DNA of 64,000 nucleotides from positions 2,836,008-2,900,007 of the forward strand of contig NZ_LR733979.1 in NCBI RefSeq assembly GCF_902506605.1, read 5' to 3'. Made by a program: the position numbers and the translations under genes. The number at the start of each line of letters is the position of its first letter. Within the stretch, counting starts at the first letter, position 1. Shown here piece after piece: positions 63,572-64,000 of this stretch. Under the pieces are notes generated by a model, which was not told the DNA's origin, did not search any database, and worked only from the letters and a program-made list of their open reading frames with translations. This DNA is from Sphingomonas sp. AX6. Lineage in GTDB: Bacteria > Pseudomonadota > Alphaproteobacteria > Sphingomonadales > Sphingomonadaceae.

Positions 63572-64000
63572 ATGACCAAAACACGCACCGGCGGCCGCAT
63601 CCTAGTCGACAACCTGATCGCACAGGGGTGCGACCGCATCTTTCAGGTGCCGGGCGAAAGTTTCCTCGCCGTGCTCGACGCGTTGCACGACACACCGCAG
63701 ATCGACGTTGTGACGTGTCGGCAGGAAGGCGGCGTGACCTTCATGGCGTCCGCCGACGGGAAGATGACCGGGCGGCCGGGCGTCGCCTTCGTCACGCGCG
63801 GTCCGGGCGCGACCAATGCGTCGATCGGCGTCCATGTCGCGATGCAGGATTCGCGACCGATGATCCTGTTCATCGGCGACATCGACCGGGGAACGCGGCA
63901 CCGCGAGGCGTTTCAGGAGATCGATTTCGAGGCGATGTTTGCACCGATCGCCAAATGGGCCGCGCGGATCGACGATGCGGCACGGCTGCCGGAATATATC
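63572..64000 (+). CDS. Thiamine-diphosphate-dependent enzyme, acetolactate synthase-like (partial, 3' end outside window)
   Basis: The first 143 codons are present and the frame stays open to the window edge. The N-terminal Pyr domain shows [11 protein letters not shown] and the activating Glu in [25 protein letters not shown] follows, then the start of the central domain. This is the benzoylformate decarboxylase/acetolactate synthase family. The exact reaction cannot be told from this part. No promoter is clear in the 110-base gap to scoA. Confidence 0.85.
   Translation, partial: MTKTRTGGRILVDNLIAQGCDRIFQVPGESFLAVLDALHDTPQIDVVTCRQEGGVTFMASADGKMTGRPGVAFVTRGPGATNASIGVHVAMQDSRPMILFIGDIDRGTRHREAFQEIDFEAMFAPIAKWAARIDDAARLPEYI

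Overview
The window is GC-rich, coding-dense DNA with the gene content of an alphaproteobacterium of the order Sphingomonadales. Supporting markers are DUF1192 and DUF2794 proteins, an ATP12-family chaperone, a flotillin/YqiJ pair, a CoxR-free ahpC-ahpF-oxyR cluster, several TonB-dependent receptors, a FecI/FecR pair, and intergenic inverted repeats of the type common in sphingomonads. It is a chromosomal segment. I found no rRNA, tRNA, CRISPR array, transposase, integrase or phage gene. Nearly every gene looks intact. Only the last one, a thiamine-diphosphate enzyme, is cut by the window edge.

Layout. 0-4.5 kb: LpxH-like phosphoesterase, flotillin, YqiJ-like protein and quinone oxidoreductase, all on minus. 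4.8-7.4 kb: DUF1192 protein and ClpA. 7.5-9.6 kb: four unrecognised small exported proteins on alternating strands. 9.6-13.4 kb: membrane diguanylate cyclase, a small protein and an acyl-CoA ligase. 13.5-18.5 kb: aldehyde dehydrogenase, then xseB-ispA-coaD-cyclophilin-queA. 18.6-21.1 kb: cation diffusion facilitator, tgt and a small protein. 21.3-27.9 kb: M16 peptidase, SleB-type hydrolase, amino-acid permease and a lipobox-bearing methyltransferase. 28-31.4 kb: recN and bamD (minus), and a mannose-6-phosphate isomerase-like gene. 31.6-33.3 kb: exported or membrane hypotheticals. 33.4-37.2 kb: an overlapping six-gene operon crcB-rluC-paiB-HAD-small membrane protein-ATP12. 37.3-39.3 kb: DUF2794, cysE and a TauE/SafE exporter. 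39.3-43.6 kb: peroxide defence block ahpD/ahpC/ahpF/oxyR. 43.7-47.4 kb: fasciclin lipoprotein, pgsA-moaD-moaE, an LplT-like transporter and a 59-residue protein.

47.5-59.6 kb is the most distinctive stretch. All genes but the last run on minus, in the transcription order TonB receptor, PepSY membrane protein, FecI sigma factor, FecR anti-sigma, STN-containing TonB transducer, and a 1067-residue autotransporter. A clear Fur-type palindrome sits in front of the first receptor and also faces a divergent S10 serine carboxypeptidase. This reads as an iron-controlled module feeding a cell-surface signalling cascade whose last co-directional gene is an autotransporter.

59.7-63.5 kb is a tightly packed minus-strand operon in which the two subunits of a 3-oxoacid CoA-transferase (scoA, scoB) are separated by an e(P4)-type acid phosphatase lipoprotein and an exported protein, and followed by a lipoprotein esterase. 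The window ends inside a thiamine-diphosphate-dependent enzyme.

Large inverted repeats of at least three sequence families occupy many of the gaps. Most of the long alternative-frame reading frames, including several of 500-800 codons opposite real genes, are GC-rich shadow frames and are not listed.
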